From assembly GCA_900659855.1 (NCBI GenBank), contig CAACVI010000012.1:124001-188000 (forward strand): a DNA stretch of 64,000 nt. Reading direction: 5' to 3'. This stretch comes from Candidatus Desulfarcum epimagneticum (lineage in GTDB: Bacteria > Desulfobacterota > Desulfobacteria > Desulfobacterales > CR-1). Numbering within the stretch: the first letter of the stretch is position 1; each line of letters opens with the position of its first letter. Below the pieces are notes generated by a model. That model ran no database searches and was not told where the DNA came from. It worked only from the letters and a program-made list of their open reading frames with translations. Below are positions 35,443-45,559 of the stretch, piece by piece. Position numbers and translations under genes: made by a program.

Positions 35443-35868
35443 TCACACATCAAAAAACACCCGGGCCGTCCAGACGTCGTTTTTTTTCTCCACACTTAGC
35501 TGGTGGAGCGTCACCGCCTTGATGTCATGCTTGATCTCGCGCCGGGCCGGGTCGTAAACCCCGGTCCACACATCCGCCTCCATTTTTGTCTCAGACACGG
35601 ACCGGACCCGAATTTTGTCCGCCAGCCGCCCCTTTCCCGACCAGAGATACAAAAGTTCCCCCAGCCAGGCGAACATGAGATCCGCAAGGTCCGCCCCGGC
35701 GACCTCCAGCCGGGTCTTTTCGCCGGGCGAAACCCGGGACAAATCAGCGATCTGGTCAAACAGCGCCATCCCGGCGTTTTGAAACAGTCCGGCCAGGTCA
35801 AAGGCGAACACGCGCATTCCCATGTCCGCCGTGTGATCGATCAGCTCATAGGGGATTTTTTCCATCAC
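35443..35868 (-). CDS. Archease (RtcB activator)
   Basis: 141-residue protein that speeds RtcB guanylylation and turnover. Family features are IDHTADMGMRVFAFDLAGLFQNAGMALF (metal-binding Asp), LMFAWLGELLYLWS, and HDIKAVTLHQLSVEK with the conserved His/Asp region. The start is GTG 35868 or ATG 35865. The start region touches repeat copy 5 (35870 onward), so the leader comes largely from the repeat and no good ribosome-binding site is visible. Confidence 0.88.
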   Translation of the reverse strand: MMEKIPYELIDHTADMGMRVFAFDLAGLFQNAGMALFDQIADLSRVSPGEKTRLEVAGADLADLMFAWLGELLYLWSGKGRLADKIRVRSVSETKMEADVWTGVYDPARREIKHDIKAVTLHQLSVEKKNDVWTARVFFDV

Positions 35869-35869
35869 A

Positions 35870-35910
35870 TTTTTTACGACGCTGTCTCGTGCTTTTTTAC
35901 GAGTTTATCA
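35870..35910 (-). repeat. Dispersed hairpin repeat, copy 5 (flank and one terminus)
   Basis: Minus strand: TGATAAACTCGTAAAAAAGC then ACGAGACAGCGTCGTAAAAAA, ending at the archease start codon. The flank is identical to that of copy 3. The rest of the element is missing. Confidence 0.82.
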
Positions 35911-36025
35911 TTTTTATCTCATCTTTAAAAACAAAAACTTTAACGCCGAATGGATGGGTATCTATGCCATCCCGCGCGGAAAATCAACCCAAATCTCCCC
36001 ATGAGCGAGGCAAGGACGCCCCTCT

Positions 36026-36847
36026 TCATCCGCCCGCCCGGCGGATAAAGCGGGTCATGGCGTCAAGGGTTTCAGCGGATTTTTCCTGATGGGGGCTGTG
36101 GCCGCAATCCTCAAGCATGAGAGTCTCCACACTCCCCCGGACGCGGGCGACGATGGAATCCGCATGAACCCGGGTCCCGTACGGATCGTTCTGTCCCTGG
36201 ACGACCAGAACAGGCGCCGAGATCCCGGGCAGATATTTTTCGATGTTCCAGTTTTTGAAATCCGGATGAAGCCACACGTCGCTCCACCCCCAAAACGCCC
36301 CGTCCACGCCGGCGCCGTGGTATTTCGCCAGTTTCCGGCGAAGGGGGCCCTTTTTGAACGTTTCGGAGATTTCTTCGATGGCGCGAAGGGTCGCCTCCTC
36401 GCAAAGCGCATGGGGAGCCAGGGCGATCAAGCCTTTCAGCCTCGCCCCCCCGGCCCTGTTTCCAGACCTGGCTCCAGAACCGGCTCCAGACCTGGTTCCG
36501 GAATAAATCAGCGAGATGGACGCCCCGTCGGAATGGCCAACCAAAAAAAAATCCCGAACCCCGACGCGCTCCAGGACCCGGGGAAGGATTTCAAGGGCCT
36601 CGTCATGCATGAAACGGACCGGGCGCGGAAGGCCGCAGGGATCCGAGCCCCCGTAGCCGGCCCGGCTGTAAACAAGGGCGCCGCATCCCGAAGCGTCGGC
36701 CAGCCGGGCGGGAAAGTCATGCCACATCTCCGCGCAGCCCAGACCCTCGTGGAGAAACACCAGCGTGGCCGCCTCTTCGGGAGACGGCCCATGCCACAGG
36801 GCCTCCAGACGTTTTCCGCCGACCCGGATATCGTTGAGAGGGGTCAT
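36026..36847 (-). CDS. Alpha/beta-fold hydrolase
   Basis: 273-residue serine hydrolase of unknown substrate. Oxyanion-side FLHEGLGCAEMWHDFPARLA, nucleophile elbow GHSDGAS, acid in VVQGQNDPYGT and His in EDCGHSPHQEKSAET make a full triad. After strand six there is a low-complexity insert (SGTRSGAGSGARSGNRAGG, about 115-133) encoded by a 12-bp tandem repeat. The start ATG 36847 follows a GGGGGAGAG sequence at long spacing. It is not clearly linked to its neighbours. Confidence 0.85.
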   Translation of the reverse strand: MTPLNDIRVGGKRLEALWHGPSPEEAATLVFLHEGLGCAEMWHDFPARLADASGCGALVYSRAGYGGSDPCGLPRPVRFMHDEALEILPRVLERVGVRDFFLVGHSDGASISLIYSGTRSGAGSGARSGNRAGGARLKGLIALAPHALCEEATLRAIEEISETFKKGPLRRKLAKYHGAGVDGAFWGWSDVWLHPDFKNWNIEKYLPGISAPVLVVQGQNDPYGTRVHADSIVARVRGSVETLMLEDCGHSPHQEKSAETLDAMTRFIRRAGG

Positions 36848-36893
36848 GGCGGTTTGGACTCTCCCCCTTCTCCGCCTCTTTTTTGCCCCAGCC

Positions 36894-38822
36894 TCACAAA
36901 ATCACATCCCCGGTTCTCTCCACGTGATACCCCCCCAGCGCAGAGATCCGGCGTTTGAACGCAGCGGAGGCGATGATGTCCAGAACCGTCTTGACCCGCC
37001 GCGTCTGAAAATGCCGCCCGGGGATGACCAGATCGTACTCTTCGGTGACCACGGGGACAAAATCCAGGCCCAGGGACTTCGCCGCCGCGTAAATCCCCAG
37101 GCCCGCGTCCGCCGCGCCGCTTAAAACAGCGGCGGCCACAGACATATGGGTGTGCTCCTCATTGAAGTAGCCGTTGATCTCCGAAGCGGCCACGTCCGAC
37201 TCTTTCAATTTGAAATCCAAAAGAATCCGGGTGCCCGATCCCGCCTGGCGGTTCACGAACACGATGTCGGGCCGCCGCAGGCTTTCAATCCCCTTGACGC
37301 CCCTGGGGTTTCCCGGGGGAACCATCAGCCCCTGGTCCCGTCCGGCCAGCCGGACGAGGCGGACCTCCAAATCCGGCAGATATTTTTGGATATAGGAAAT
37401 ATTGTAAGAGCCGTCGGCTTCATCCAAAAGATGGGAGCCGGCCATGTGGCAGACGCCTTTTTTGACGGCCATAAGCCCCCCCATGCTGCCCACATGGCTG
37501 GAGGACACGGACACGCCGCCGGAATCGGCCTTGGCCAGGTCGGCCAGAACATCCAGGGCGTTGTCATGGCTTCCCACAATAACCACCCGGCTCTCAATTT
37601 CGGAAAGAGGCCGGATCAGCTCCGCCTCCACAGGGTCGTCTTCGTTGAGCCCCTCAATGTGATTGGGAATTCTTAAAATGCCGTCGGCGTCCACAATGCT
37701 GGTGACGCTCCCGGCCCCCCGGGGAAGGGGCATGGCCACCACCCGGTCGTCCACTTTTCCCAGCTTGACCCGCAAAAACTCCTCGACCCCCAGCTTGGAG
37801 GCGACTTTTTTGGCCAGAGACACCGGGGTCTTTCGGGGCTCCGGGTCCGGCTGTCCCAGCATGCGGCGGATCAGGGGCCGGATCAGCCGCTCAAAGACGA
37901 TGATGGCCGAAACCGGGTACCCCGGCACACCGAACGCCGGTTTGCCCGATATCTTTCCGATGATCACGGGTTTTCCGGGCATCATGGTGACGCCGTGGAC
38001 CAGGACCTCTCCGGATTCCAGGATGGTTTTTTTGGAGTAATCCTCTGAGCCGGCCGACGATCCGCCCGTGAGAAGAATCAGGTCGAAATCTTCCCCGGCG
38101 GCGTCCAGCGCGGCTTTTTGAATGGCCGCGGGATCGTCTTTTAAAATCGGGGTCCGGGAAAACGCCCCGCCGCAGGACTCCACCAGACCGCCCAGAACCG
38201 TTGAATGGGTCTCAATGACCTGGCCGGGCTTAAGCGCCAAAGGGTCTGTGTCCCGCCAGTCCAAAAGCTCGGAGCCGGTGGGAATGATCAGGACCCGGGG
38301 CTTTTTTTTCACTGAGACAAAAAACACCCCGCCGGACAAAAGCGCGCCCACGCAGTAGGGCGTGATCACATGCCCGCCGGGAAACAAAAGCTCGGTGGCC
38401 ACGATGTCCTCGCCCATTTTTCGGACATTCTGCCAGGGAAACGCCGGGGCCTCGATCTCCAGACTCTTTTCATCTATTTCATGAACATGCTCAATCATGA
38501 TGACGGCGTCTGTCCCCGGCGGCATCACATGGCCGGTGTTGACGTAAACGGCCTCTTTTCCCACCCACAGGGTTTTGGGCGCGGATTCGGCGGCCCCGAA
38601 GGTGTCGGCGGCTCTCACGGCGATTCCGTCCATGGCGGCGGCGTTGAAGGCCGGGGAGGAGGCGGCCGCGAAAACGGGGCCGGCCAGGACCCGGCCCGCC
38701 GATTCGGCCGAAGGGACACTCTCCCCGGGCCATCGGCCGAAGGGGCCGAAAGATTTTTCCACGATCTCCCGGGCCTCCCCCAGGGTTTTCATATCCAGAT
38801 AGATGTTGCGGCCTGCGCCCAT
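36894..38822 (-). CDS. MoeA fused to a periplasmic-binding-protein-like domain
   Basis: About 642 residues. The N-terminal two thirds (to about 410) is MoeA, the enzyme that inserts Mo into molybdopterin-AMP: GRVLAGPVFAAASSPAFNAAAMDGIAVRA, NTGHVMPPGTDAVIMIEHV, LTGGSSAGSEDYSKK and FGVPGYPVSAIIVFE. The C-terminal part (about 420-640) has the type 2 binding-protein-like fold: GSHDNALDVLADL, SSHVGSMGGLMAVKKGVCHMAGSHLL, VNRQAGSGTRILLD. In similar fusions this part may sense or bind oxyanions such as molybdate or tungstate (inference). ATG 38822 behind GGAGAGG is preferred over GTG 38828. Confidence 0.9.
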   Translation of the reverse strand: MGAGRNIYLDMKTLGEAREIVEKSFGPFGRWPGESVPSAESAGRVLAGPVFAAASSPAFNAAAMDGIAVRAADTFGAAESAPKTLWVGKEAVYVNTGHVMPPGTDAVIMIEHVHEIDEKSLEIEAPAFPWQNVRKMGEDIVATELLFPGGHVITPYCVGALLSGGVFFVSVKKKPRVLIIPTGSELLDWRDTDPLALKPGQVIETHSTVLGGLVESCGGAFSRTPILKDDPAAIQKAALDAAGEDFDLILLTGGSSAGSEDYSKKTILESGEVLVHGVTMMPGKPVIIGKISGKPAFGVPGYPVSAIIVFERLIRPLIRRMLGQPDPEPRKTPVSLAKKVASKLGVEEFLRVKLGKVDDRVVAMPLPRGAGSVTSIVDADGILRIPNHIEGLNEDDPVEAELIRPLSEIESRVVIVGSHDNALDVLADLAKADSGGVSVSSSHVGSMGGLMAVKKGVCHMAGSHLLDEADGSYNISYIQKYLPDLEVRLVRLAGRDQGLMVPPGNPRGVKGIESLRRPDIVFVNRQAGSGTRILLDFKLKESDVAASEINGYFNEEHTHMSVAAAVLSGAADAGLGIYAAAKSLGLDFVPVVTEEYDLVIPGRHFQTRRVKTVLDIIASAAFKRRISALGGYHVERTGDVIL

Positions 38823-38869
38823 ATTCACCTCTCCCGTCCCGCCCTGAAAAGAGCGGGAAAATATAAAAT

Positions 38870-39463
38870 TTAATCTTTCAGATATCCCTTTGACACCGAA
38901 TCATCGACAATAGACTCGATAAGGCCCCACAGGGACTGTGAGATTTCCCTGACATGACCGGTCCGGCCCAGGACCTGCTCCCGGGAGATGCCGTGCTCCC
39001 TCCAGGACTTTCCCCGGGTGTGGAAATTGTGCAGAACCGGCATGAGGCGATCCAGGGCGGCGGCGAATTTGGCGTCCGGGGTCCGGCGGGCCTCGAACTC
39101 CTCCCATATCTCCCTGAACGCTTTGGCCTGGTCGTCGGGCAGAAGACCGAAAATCCGCTCGGCGGCCCGGTTTTCCCGCTCGCCCTTGGAAACGGCGCCT
39201 TCTTCGTCGTAGCAGTAGGTGTCCCCGGCGTCTATCTCCACGATGTCGTGAAGAAGAAGCATTTTCGCGGCCCGGCCGGGGTCCACGCCCTCATCGGCAT
39301 GTTCGGCCAGGACAATGGCCATGAGCGCCGTGTGCCAGGAATGCTCGGCCGAGTTTTCCCGGCGCCCCGGCCCCAGGAGGTAAGACTGCCGGATCACATG
39401 CTTCAGGCGGTCCATCTCCAGGATAAAATCCAGCTGTTGTCTCAAACGTGTGTCCGTCATCAT
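38870..39463 (-). CDS. HD-domain hydrolase (YfbR/HDDC2-like)
   Basis: About 197 residues from ATG 39463 (MMTDTRLRQQLDFILEMDRLKHV); a TTG at 39478 would overlap the moeA stop as TTGA. Metal-binding HD motifs are NSAEHSWHTALMAIVLAEH, MLLLHDIVEIDAGDTYCYDEE and FAAALDRLMPVLHNFHTRG. Relatives dephosphorylate deoxynucleoside monophosphates. It lies between two MoeA-type genes, but a link to molybdenum metabolism is not evident. Confidence 0.85.
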   Translation of the reverse strand: MMTDTRLRQQLDFILEMDRLKHVIRQSYLLGPGRRENSAEHSWHTALMAIVLAEHADEGVDPGRAAKMLLLHDIVEIDAGDTYCYDEEGAVSKGERENRAAERIFGLLPDDQAKAFREIWEEFEARRTPDAKFAAALDRLMPVLHNFHTRGKSWREHGISREQVLGRTGHVREISQSLWGLIESIVDDSVSKGYLKD

Positions 39464-39474
39464 TCTTTCTCGTC

Positions 39475-40704
39475 TCAAAGGGGGGTCGCGGCCACCCGGG
39501 CCCCTTTCTCAAGCCCTTCCGTGTTGATTCCGATTTCAATCAGCCCGTCGGCTTTGATCATGGTTCGGATCAGGCCGGATTTTCCCAGGACCGGGTCGGC
39601 GAACATCTCGCCGCCCTCCTCCCTTAAGCGGACCCGGACATAATCCGTCCGGCCCTGGGCCGAGGAAATGTTGCGGGAAAGGGTGGCGAAAATCCGGGTC
39701 TCTTTTTTAAACCGGGGCGAAAGGCCGGCCATGCGCTCCAGAAAGGGGCGAACCAGCCGGTCGAACACCACCATGGCCGAGGTCACATGGCCCGGAAGCC
39801 CCCAGAAGGGCTTTTCCCCGGCGGCCGCCAGAATAGTGGGTTTCCCGGGGCTGATGGAAACGCCGTGGACCAGGATCTCCGATCCGGGGATGGAGGCGAT
39901 GGCGTCCAGGGTGTGGTCCCGGGCCCCCACGGAGCTTCCCCCGGAAATCAGCGCCATGTCCGACTCTTCAAGGGCCTTTAAGCATATTTTTTGAATGTCG
40001 GAAAAGGAGTCGGGAACAATCCCCATGATCCGGGGAACGCCGCCGGACTCCAGGACCATGCCGGCCAGGGTATGGGTGTTGATGTCCCGTATCTGTCCAA
40101 GGGTCGGAGCGTTTCCCGGCGGCACGATCTCATCCCCGGTGGAGACGATGGCCACCGCCGGTTTTTCATACACCCGGACCGTCTCTTTTCCAAAGGCGGC
40201 CAGAAGCCCGGCGTCGACGGGCCTTAAGCGGGCGCCTTTGGACAAAACCGTCTCCCCCTTTTTAAAATCCTCTCCCTTTAAGATGACATGGTCCCCCGGC
40301 GCCACGGCCTTGAACACTTCGACGGCGCCTTCGCCGACGGCTTCGGAATGCTCCACCATGGACACGCTGTCCGCGCCTTCCGGAAGCATGCCGCCGGTGG
40401 GGATTTTCGCCGCCTCCCCCGGACGGATGGAAAAATCCGGCGCCTCCCCCATGGACACGGACCCTCCCAGGGAAAGGAAAGCGGGCGCCCCCTGGCTCGC
40501 GCCGAATGTCGAGGCGGCGCAAACAGCGTGCCCGTCCATGGTGGAGCGGGAAAAATCCGGCAGGTCCGCGTCGCACGACACATCCCCGGCCAGAATCCGC
40601 CCGGGGCATTCATGGACCGGAATCGTTGAGACGCCCGTCGTTGGAAAGCGTCCGGACAGCTTCAAGACATCCGGCAAATCGGTCACTTTAAAAAATTTTT
40701 TCAT
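39475..40704 (-). CDS. moeA: Molybdopterin molybdotransferase MoeA
   Basis: 409 residues, the classical length of MoeA. Motifs: CPGRILAGDVSCDADLPDFSRSTMDGHAV, PTGGMLPEGADSVSMVEHSE, AIVSTGDEIVPPGNAPTLGQIRDINTHTLAGMV, LISGGSSVGARDHT and FWGLPGHVTSAMVVFDRLV. It catalyses Mo insertion into the pterin dithiolene. It is the third MoeA-like protein in this window. The start ATG 40704 is followed closely by FKVTDLPDVLKL; a divergent helicase gene lies upstream. Confidence 0.93.
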   Translation of the reverse strand: MKKFFKVTDLPDVLKLSGRFPTTGVSTIPVHECPGRILAGDVSCDADLPDFSRSTMDGHAVCAASTFGASQGAPAFLSLGGSVSMGEAPDFSIRPGEAAKIPTGGMLPEGADSVSMVEHSEAVGEGAVEVFKAVAPGDHVILKGEDFKKGETVLSKGARLRPVDAGLLAAFGKETVRVYEKPAVAIVSTGDEIVPPGNAPTLGQIRDINTHTLAGMVLESGGVPRIMGIVPDSFSDIQKICLKALEESDMALISGGSSVGARDHTLDAIASIPGSEILVHGVSISPGKPTILAAAGEKPFWGLPGHVTSAMVVFDRLVRPFLERMAGLSPRFKKETRIFATLSRNISSAQGRTDYVRVRLREEGGEMFADPVLGKSGLIRTMIKADGLIEIGINTEGLEKGARVAATPL

Positions 40705-40823
40705 GATTTTTCCATCGCTTTTTTGTTATGCCCCCCCTTTACCACAACCCGCTCAACTATTCAATCCACAAACAGACGCGCGCTCCATCCGTTTGCGACC
40801 GGCCGATATTTTTTTTAAACGCC

Positions 40824-40852
40824 TTGATATTTCCTTAAAGAAGGTATATGTT
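40824..40852 (+). promoter_or_regulatory. Candidate promoter of the DEAD-box helicase gene
   Basis: TTGATA (40824-40829), 17 nt, TATGTT (40847-40852). The leader is about 90 nt, long enough for temperature-sensitive structure, though none was identified. Confidence 0.35.
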
Positions 40853-40950
40853 AATTATTTTGGAATTTTCACTGTGGGGCCGCCTGACTGGGTCGGCTCT
40901 CCGAGATATGTTTAAATTAAACGCAAAGGATTGATGGATAATACGCGCCC

Positions 40951-42723
40951 ATGCCCGATAAATCAGACCGGCCGGAACCCGAAACTTCCCATTTGAAAGC
41001 GGATGAGACCCATTTTTTAACCGAGACCCCATTTAAGACCTTTCAACTTCATCCTGAAATTTCCAAGGGGCTTAAACGGGCGGGCTTTGAATTCTGCACG
41101 CCCATCCAGGACCAGGTCCTTCCCGTCTCCATGGAGGGTCGGGACATCGCCGGCCAGGCCCAGACCGGCACAGGAAAAACCGCGGCGTTTCTCATCACCG
41201 TCCTGTCCAAACTCCTGGAGAAAGGGGACCCCTCCTCCTCCAAAGGCCGGCTGCCGTCCATCCTGATCATCGCGCCCACGCGGGAGCTGGCCCTCCAGAT
41301 CCATGAGGAGGCCGAGCTTCTGTCCGGAGACGCGAAACTGAAAATGGTCCGGGTCATCGGCGGCATTGATTACGAAAAACAGGCCGAGGACTTGAAAAGC
41401 GGCGCGGACGTGGTCATCTGCACCCCCGGCCGCCTCATCGATTACATGAAACAGCGAATATTCAAGCCCTCGGCCATTGATTCCGTGGTCATAGACGAGG
41501 CCGACCGGCTCCTGGACATGGGGTTTGAAAAGGACATGCGCTATATTTTAAGCAAACTCCCCCATTATGAAAAACGGCAGTCCATGCTTTTTTCCGCCAC
41601 CCTTTCCCACCGGGTGCTGGAGTTGACTTACCAGTACATGAACCTTCCCGAATTCATCTCCGTGACCCCGGACCACTCGGACATCGAAGGGATCGAGCAG
41701 TCTCTTTACCATGTGGGAAACCACCAGAAGCTCTCGCTGCTTCTGGGCATTTTAAAGTCGGAGGAAATCGTCCATCTCCTGATATTCGTCAACACCAAGG
41801 CCGGGGTGGAATGGCTCGCCGCGAAACTCAAGGGAAACAACTTCCCCGCCGAAGCCATCACCGGGGACCTCCCCCAGCCCAAACGCCTGAAGCTGATGAA
41901 ACAGTTCAAGGACGGAGACATCCGCATCCTGGTGGCCACCGACGTGGCGTCCCGGGGCATCCATGTGGAAAATATCAGCCACGTGATCAACTATGACCTC
42001 CCCCAGGAGGCCGACAATTATATCCACCGCATCGGCAGAACCGCCCGGGCCGGAAAGACCGGCAAGGCCATATCCCTGGCCTGTGAAAATTACGTGTTCT
42101 ACCTGGAGGCCATTGAAAATATAATGGAGCGCCCCATTCCTGTGGCGTGGGCCGGGGACGAGATGTTCGCCGAAGATAAATCCGGCCCCGTTTCGGTGAG
42201 ACACGCCCGAAATCCAAAAGGAAAAAACCGGGGAGAGAAGCGGGGGGAGAAAAAAGGGGGCCCCAAAAGACCGCCGAGAAAAAAAGCCTCCGGAAACGGC
42301 GGCCCCCGCCACAGCCTTGTCTGGAACCCTGAAAGAAAAAGCGACTATTTCCCCGGGACCTTTTTCGGCTTCGCGCCGCCGCCTGAGCCCAAGGACAAGC
42401 CGAAGGATAAAACAAAGGACAAACCCAAAGATAAACCCAAAGATAAAAAGGGCAAAAAGGAAACGCCCAGGGGCAAGTCCAAGGCCCCGGATAAAAAAGA
42501 CAAATCCAGGGACAGCGCCCAAAACGGGAAAAAACCCGGGAAAAGGGCCAGGGGAGGCAAATCCGGCGGGAAGAAAAACGGTTCCCGGGCCGACCAGAAC
42601 GGCGCGGGAAAGGGCCGGCGGGAAGAAAAAAATACCCGGAAGAAATCCGGCCCGAAAAAGCCCGCCGCGTCCCGGGAAAAAAAGTCGGCCCCGAAGTCGG
42701 AAAACGGCGCCGACAATCTTTAA
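40951..42723 (+). CDS. DEAD-box RNA helicase with Lys-rich tail
   Basis: 590 residues. Helicase motifs in order: Q motif (FEFCTPIQDQVLP), AQTGTGKT, PTRELALQIHEE, TPGRLIDYM, DEADRLLDMGF, SATLSHR, IFVNTKAG, ATDVASRGIHVENISHVINYDLP and HRIGRTARAGKTG. The core ends near residue 400. The last 190 residues are extremely basic and low complexity (KPKDKTKDKPKDKPKDKKGK, several KKG/RGEK blocks) and should bind RNA nonspecifically. It is closest to the RhlE/RhlB/CsdA group, likely acting in ribosome assembly or mRNA turnover. No good ribosome-binding site is seen directly before ATG 40951. Confidence 0.92.
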   Translation: MPDKSDRPEPETSHLKADETHFLTETPFKTFQLHPEISKGLKRAGFEFCTPIQDQVLPVSMEGRDIAGQAQTGTGKTAAFLITVLSKLLEKGDPSSSKGRLPSILIIAPTRELALQIHEEAELLSGDAKLKMVRVIGGIDYEKQAEDLKSGADVVICTPGRLIDYMKQRIFKPSAIDSVVIDEADRLLDMGFEKDMRYILSKLPHYEKRQSMLFSATLSHRVLELTYQYMNLPEFISVTPDHSDIEGIEQSLYHVGNHQKLSLLLGILKSEEIVHLLIFVNTKAGVEWLAAKLKGNNFPAEAITGDLPQPKRLKLMKQFKDGDIRILVATDVASRGIHVENISHVINYDLPQEADNYIHRIGRTARAGKTGKAISLACENYVFYLEAIENIMERPIPVAWAGDEMFAEDKSGPVSVRHARNPKGKNRGEKRGEKKGGPKRPPRKKASGNGGPRHSLVWNPERKSDYFPGTFFGFAPPPEPKDKPKDKTKDKPKDKPKDKKGKKETPRGKSKAPDKKDKSRDSAQNGKKPGKRARGGKSGGKKNGSRADQNGAGKGRREEKNTRKKSGPKKPAASREKKSAPKSENGADNL

Positions 42724-42737
42724 ATTCCGTTTTTCTT

Positions 42738-44243
42738 TTATTTTTCCTCTTTAATTCCAAGCCGTTCGGCGATGCGCTCCGAAACCGCTTGAACAAAGCG
42801 CGCGAATTCTTCCCCCTCAAGGGGCCTTCCCGGCTCGGGAACCCGGTCCAGCTCCGGGGGGCGGATCAGGTGGGGACGGTTGATCAAATCCGGCGACGGC
42901 GTGATTTTGTATTCCGGATCCAGCCGGTTTTCATAGTACCGTTGGGTGAATCCTGAAAATTTAAGCGCGTGCGCTGTGGAGTCCAGGATGGCTGTTTCGC
43001 CGGGGCCCACGATCCCCAGGCGCAGCGCCTCCACAAGCCCGGCCAGGCTTTCCCCGCCCTGGGTGCAGGCGATGTGCCCGTTTTGGTTGGCCACAAGCTC
43101 CCAGTCCATGATGGCCTGCTCCGCAGTCCGGACAAAGAACACATTTTCTTTCCCCGACGCCCGGTCATAATCGCCGGCCAGCTTGACCACCCGGGGCATG
43201 GAGACGGGGTTGCCGATCATGGCGGCCTGGGCCACGCTGGGTCTCACCGTCACCGGCCTGAACCGTCGCTTTGCCTCGTCCGGCTCCGCGTAATACCGCC
43301 ACACCGGGTCGGCGTGCTCGGACTGGACCCCGATGATCTTGGGAAGCGCGTCTATGATCCCCGCCTCATGAAATTTCAAAAATCCGCTCATCACAGCCGT
43401 GATGTTGCCCGCGTTTCCCACGGGAAGCGCCACGACCTTGTTTTCCATTTCATACTCAAGGTCCTGGGCGATTTCGTATGAATAGGATTCCTGACCCAGT
43501 ATTCGCCAGGGATTTTTTGAGTTCAAAAGGGCCACGTTGTAGCGGTCGGACAGGTCCTCCACCACCTTCATGCAGTCATCGAACACCCCCGGGACCTCAA
43601 ACACCGCGGAACCGCTGGAAAGGGGCTGCAAAAGCTGCTGGGACGTCACCTTCTTATGGGGCAGAATGGTGGCGGATTTCACGCTGGGACGAAGATAGGA
43701 GGCGTACAGAGCGGCGGCGGCGGATGTGTCGCCTGTGGAGGCGCATATGGCCAGAACGTCGGACACCCGCCCGGACATGAGCAGGTGGCGGATATAGCTC
43801 ATGGCGCTGGCCATGCCCCGGTCCTTGAAAGAGGCGCTGGGATTCTGGCCGTCGTTTTTAAAATAAAAGGCCATGCCGACCTTTTCGCGCAAAAATTCAT
43901 TGGCGGCCACCAGGGGGGTGTGCCCTTCCCCCAGCCACACGATGGCCTCTTCGGGAATCACGGGGCCGATGAACTCATGGTAGCGGTAAATGCCTTTAAA
44001 GGCGGGCCGGGAGAGCATTTTCCGGTAATCAAATATCCGCCTCCACTGATCGCCTGAAATTTTTTTCAGATCATCGAATTTTTTGTCCCGGATCAAAAGC
44101 ACATGCCCGCAGGCGGGGCAGGTGTAAATGAGGGCGTCAACGCCATGCCCGGCGCCGCAGGCCAGGCACTCGCACACCATCTCGCCCTTGTGCCCGGGGA
44201 TCACAAACGGCCGGATATCCTGGGGAAAATCGTGGATTCTCAT
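42738..44243 (-). CDS. thrC: Threonine synthase
   Basis: PLP enzyme that converts O-phosphohomoserine to threonine, 501 residues. An N-terminal zinc-ribbon-like segment has [10 protein letters not shown] and [10 protein letters not shown]. The PLP lysine is in [35 protein letters not shown] and the phosphate loop [18 protein letters not shown] are conserved. The C-terminal [24 protein letters not shown] block fits. Its ATG overlaps the serS stop as ATGA, so it is coupled to serS, an uncommon partner. Confidence 0.93.
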   Translation of the reverse strand: MRIHDFPQDIRPFVIPGHKGEMVCECLACGAGHGVDALIYTCPACGHVLLIRDKKFDDLKKISGDQWRRIFDYRKMLSRPAFKGIYRYHEFIGPVIPEEAIVWLGEGHTPLVAANEFLREKVGMAFYFKNDGQNPSASFKDRGMASAMSYIRHLLMSGRVSDVLAICASTGDTSAAAALYASYLRPSVKSATILPHKKVTSQQLLQPLSSGSAVFEVPGVFDDCMKVVEDLSDRYNVALLNSKNPWRILGQESYSYEIAQDLEYEMENKVVALPVGNAGNITAVMSGFLKFHEAGIIDALPKIIGVQSEHADPVWRYYAEPDEAKRRFRPVTVRPSVAQAAMIGNPVSMPRVVKLAGDYDRASGKENVFFVRTAEQAIMDWELVANQNGHIACTQGGESLAGLVEALRLGIVGPGETAILDSTAHALKFSGFTQRYYENRLDPEYKITPSPDLINRPHLIRPPELDRVPEPGRPLEGEEFARFVQAVSERIAERLGIKEEK

Positions 44244-45514
44244 GAAGTCAGCCTTTCCATCCCTCCCATGAACGGGCGAAGGGCCCCGGGGATGACCACG
44301 GATCCGTCGGCGCGCTGAAAATTTTCCAGAATGGCGGCCAGCGTCCGCCCCACCGCGAGTCCGGACCCGTTTAATGTGTGAACAAACTCCGTCTTTTTGC
44401 CGCCCTCGCGTTTAAAGCGGATATTGGCCCGCCTGGCCTGAAAGTTCTCGAAATTGCTGCACGAGGAGATTTCCCGGTACACGCCCTGGGACGGCATCCA
44501 GACCTCGATGTCGTAGGTTTTGGCCGCTGAAAACCCCAGGTCCCCGGCGCACAGGTTGACCACCCGGTAGGGAATTTCCAGGAGCTTTAAAATATGCTCG
44601 GCGTTTTGAAGCAGCGCTTCCAATTCGTCATAGGACGTTTCCGGAAGGACGAATTTCACCAGCTCCACCTTGTCGAACTGGTGCTGGCGGATAAGCCCCT
44701 TGGTGTCCTTGCCGTAGGAGCCGGCCTCGGAGCGGAAACAGGGCGTGTATGCCGTGTAATACACGGGGAGGTCCTTTTCCCGGAGCGTCTCATCCCGGTG
44801 AATGTTGGTCACCGGCACTTCGGCCGTGGGAATCAAAAATCGGTCCAGCCCGGAAAGTTTAAAAATATCCTCGGAAAACTTGGGGAGCTGCCCGGTGCCG
44901 GTCATGCTCTCCCGATTGACGATAAACGGCGGAAGGACCTCCATATATCCGTGGGTCTGGGTGTGGACATCCAGCATGAAATTGATCAGGGCCCGCTCCA
45001 GCCTGGCCCCGGCCCCCATGTGAAGGGGGAATCGGGCCCCGGCGATTTTGGCGGCCCGTTTAAAATCTAAAATGCCCAGCGCCTCGCCCAGCTCGTCGTG
45101 GGATTTGGGCTTGAAATCAAACTCGGGGGGAGAGCCCTGGACGCGGACCGTCTCATTGTCCGACTCGTCTTTCCCTTCGGGAACCGACGCATGGGGCATA
45201 TTGGGGATCAGCATGACAATGGAGCGGACGGCCTCCTCCGCCTGGGCGAGATCGGCTTCAAGGGCCTTGATTTTTGAGGACACTTCCCGCATCTCAAGGA
45301 CCAGGGAATCCGCGTCCCCGCCGGCGGTTTTGATTTTGGCGATATCCTCCGAAACCACATTCCTCTTATGGCGCAGCGCCTCGATTTCTCCCAGGACCTC
45401 CCGTCTTTGGGCCTCGGCTTTGCTGAAAGTCTCAAGGTCGGCTTTCTCCCTTCGACGGGCGAGCGCTTTTTTAATTTCTGATAAATTTTCACGGATAAAC
45501 TTGATTTCCAGCAT
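44240..45514 (-). CDS. serS: Seryl-tRNA synthetase
   Basis: Class II synthetase of 424 residues from ATG 45514 ([18 protein letters not shown]). The N-terminal coiled-coil arm spans about 25-105. Catalytic motif 2 is in [37 protein letters not shown] and motif 3 in [33 protein letters not shown] and [17 protein letters not shown] are family blocks. It is transcribed leftward, divergent from the cyclo-ligase gene with only 45 bp between starts. Confidence 0.96.
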   Translation of the reverse strand: MLEIKFIRENLSEIKKALARRREKADLETFSKAEAQRREVLGEIEALRHKRNVVSEDIAKIKTAGGDADSLVLEMREVSSKIKALEADLAQAEEAVRSIVMLIPNMPHASVPEGKDESDNETVRVQGSPPEFDFKPKSHDELGEALGILDFKRAAKIAGARFPLHMGAGARLERALINFMLDVHTQTHGYMEVLPPFIVNRESMTGTGQLPKFSEDIFKLSGLDRFLIPTAEVPVTNIHRDETLREKDLPVYYTAYTPCFRSEAGSYGKDTKGLIRQHQFDKVELVKFVLPETSYDELEALLQNAEHILKLLEIPYRVVNLCAGDLGFSAAKTYDIEVWMPSQGVYREISSCSNFENFQARRANIRFKREGGKKTEFVHTLNGSGLAVGRTLAAILENFQRADGSVVIPGALRPFMGGMERLTS

Positions 45515-45559
45515 AATCATACCTATATTTGTTAGAGTTTTAAAAATTGGAGGATCGGT

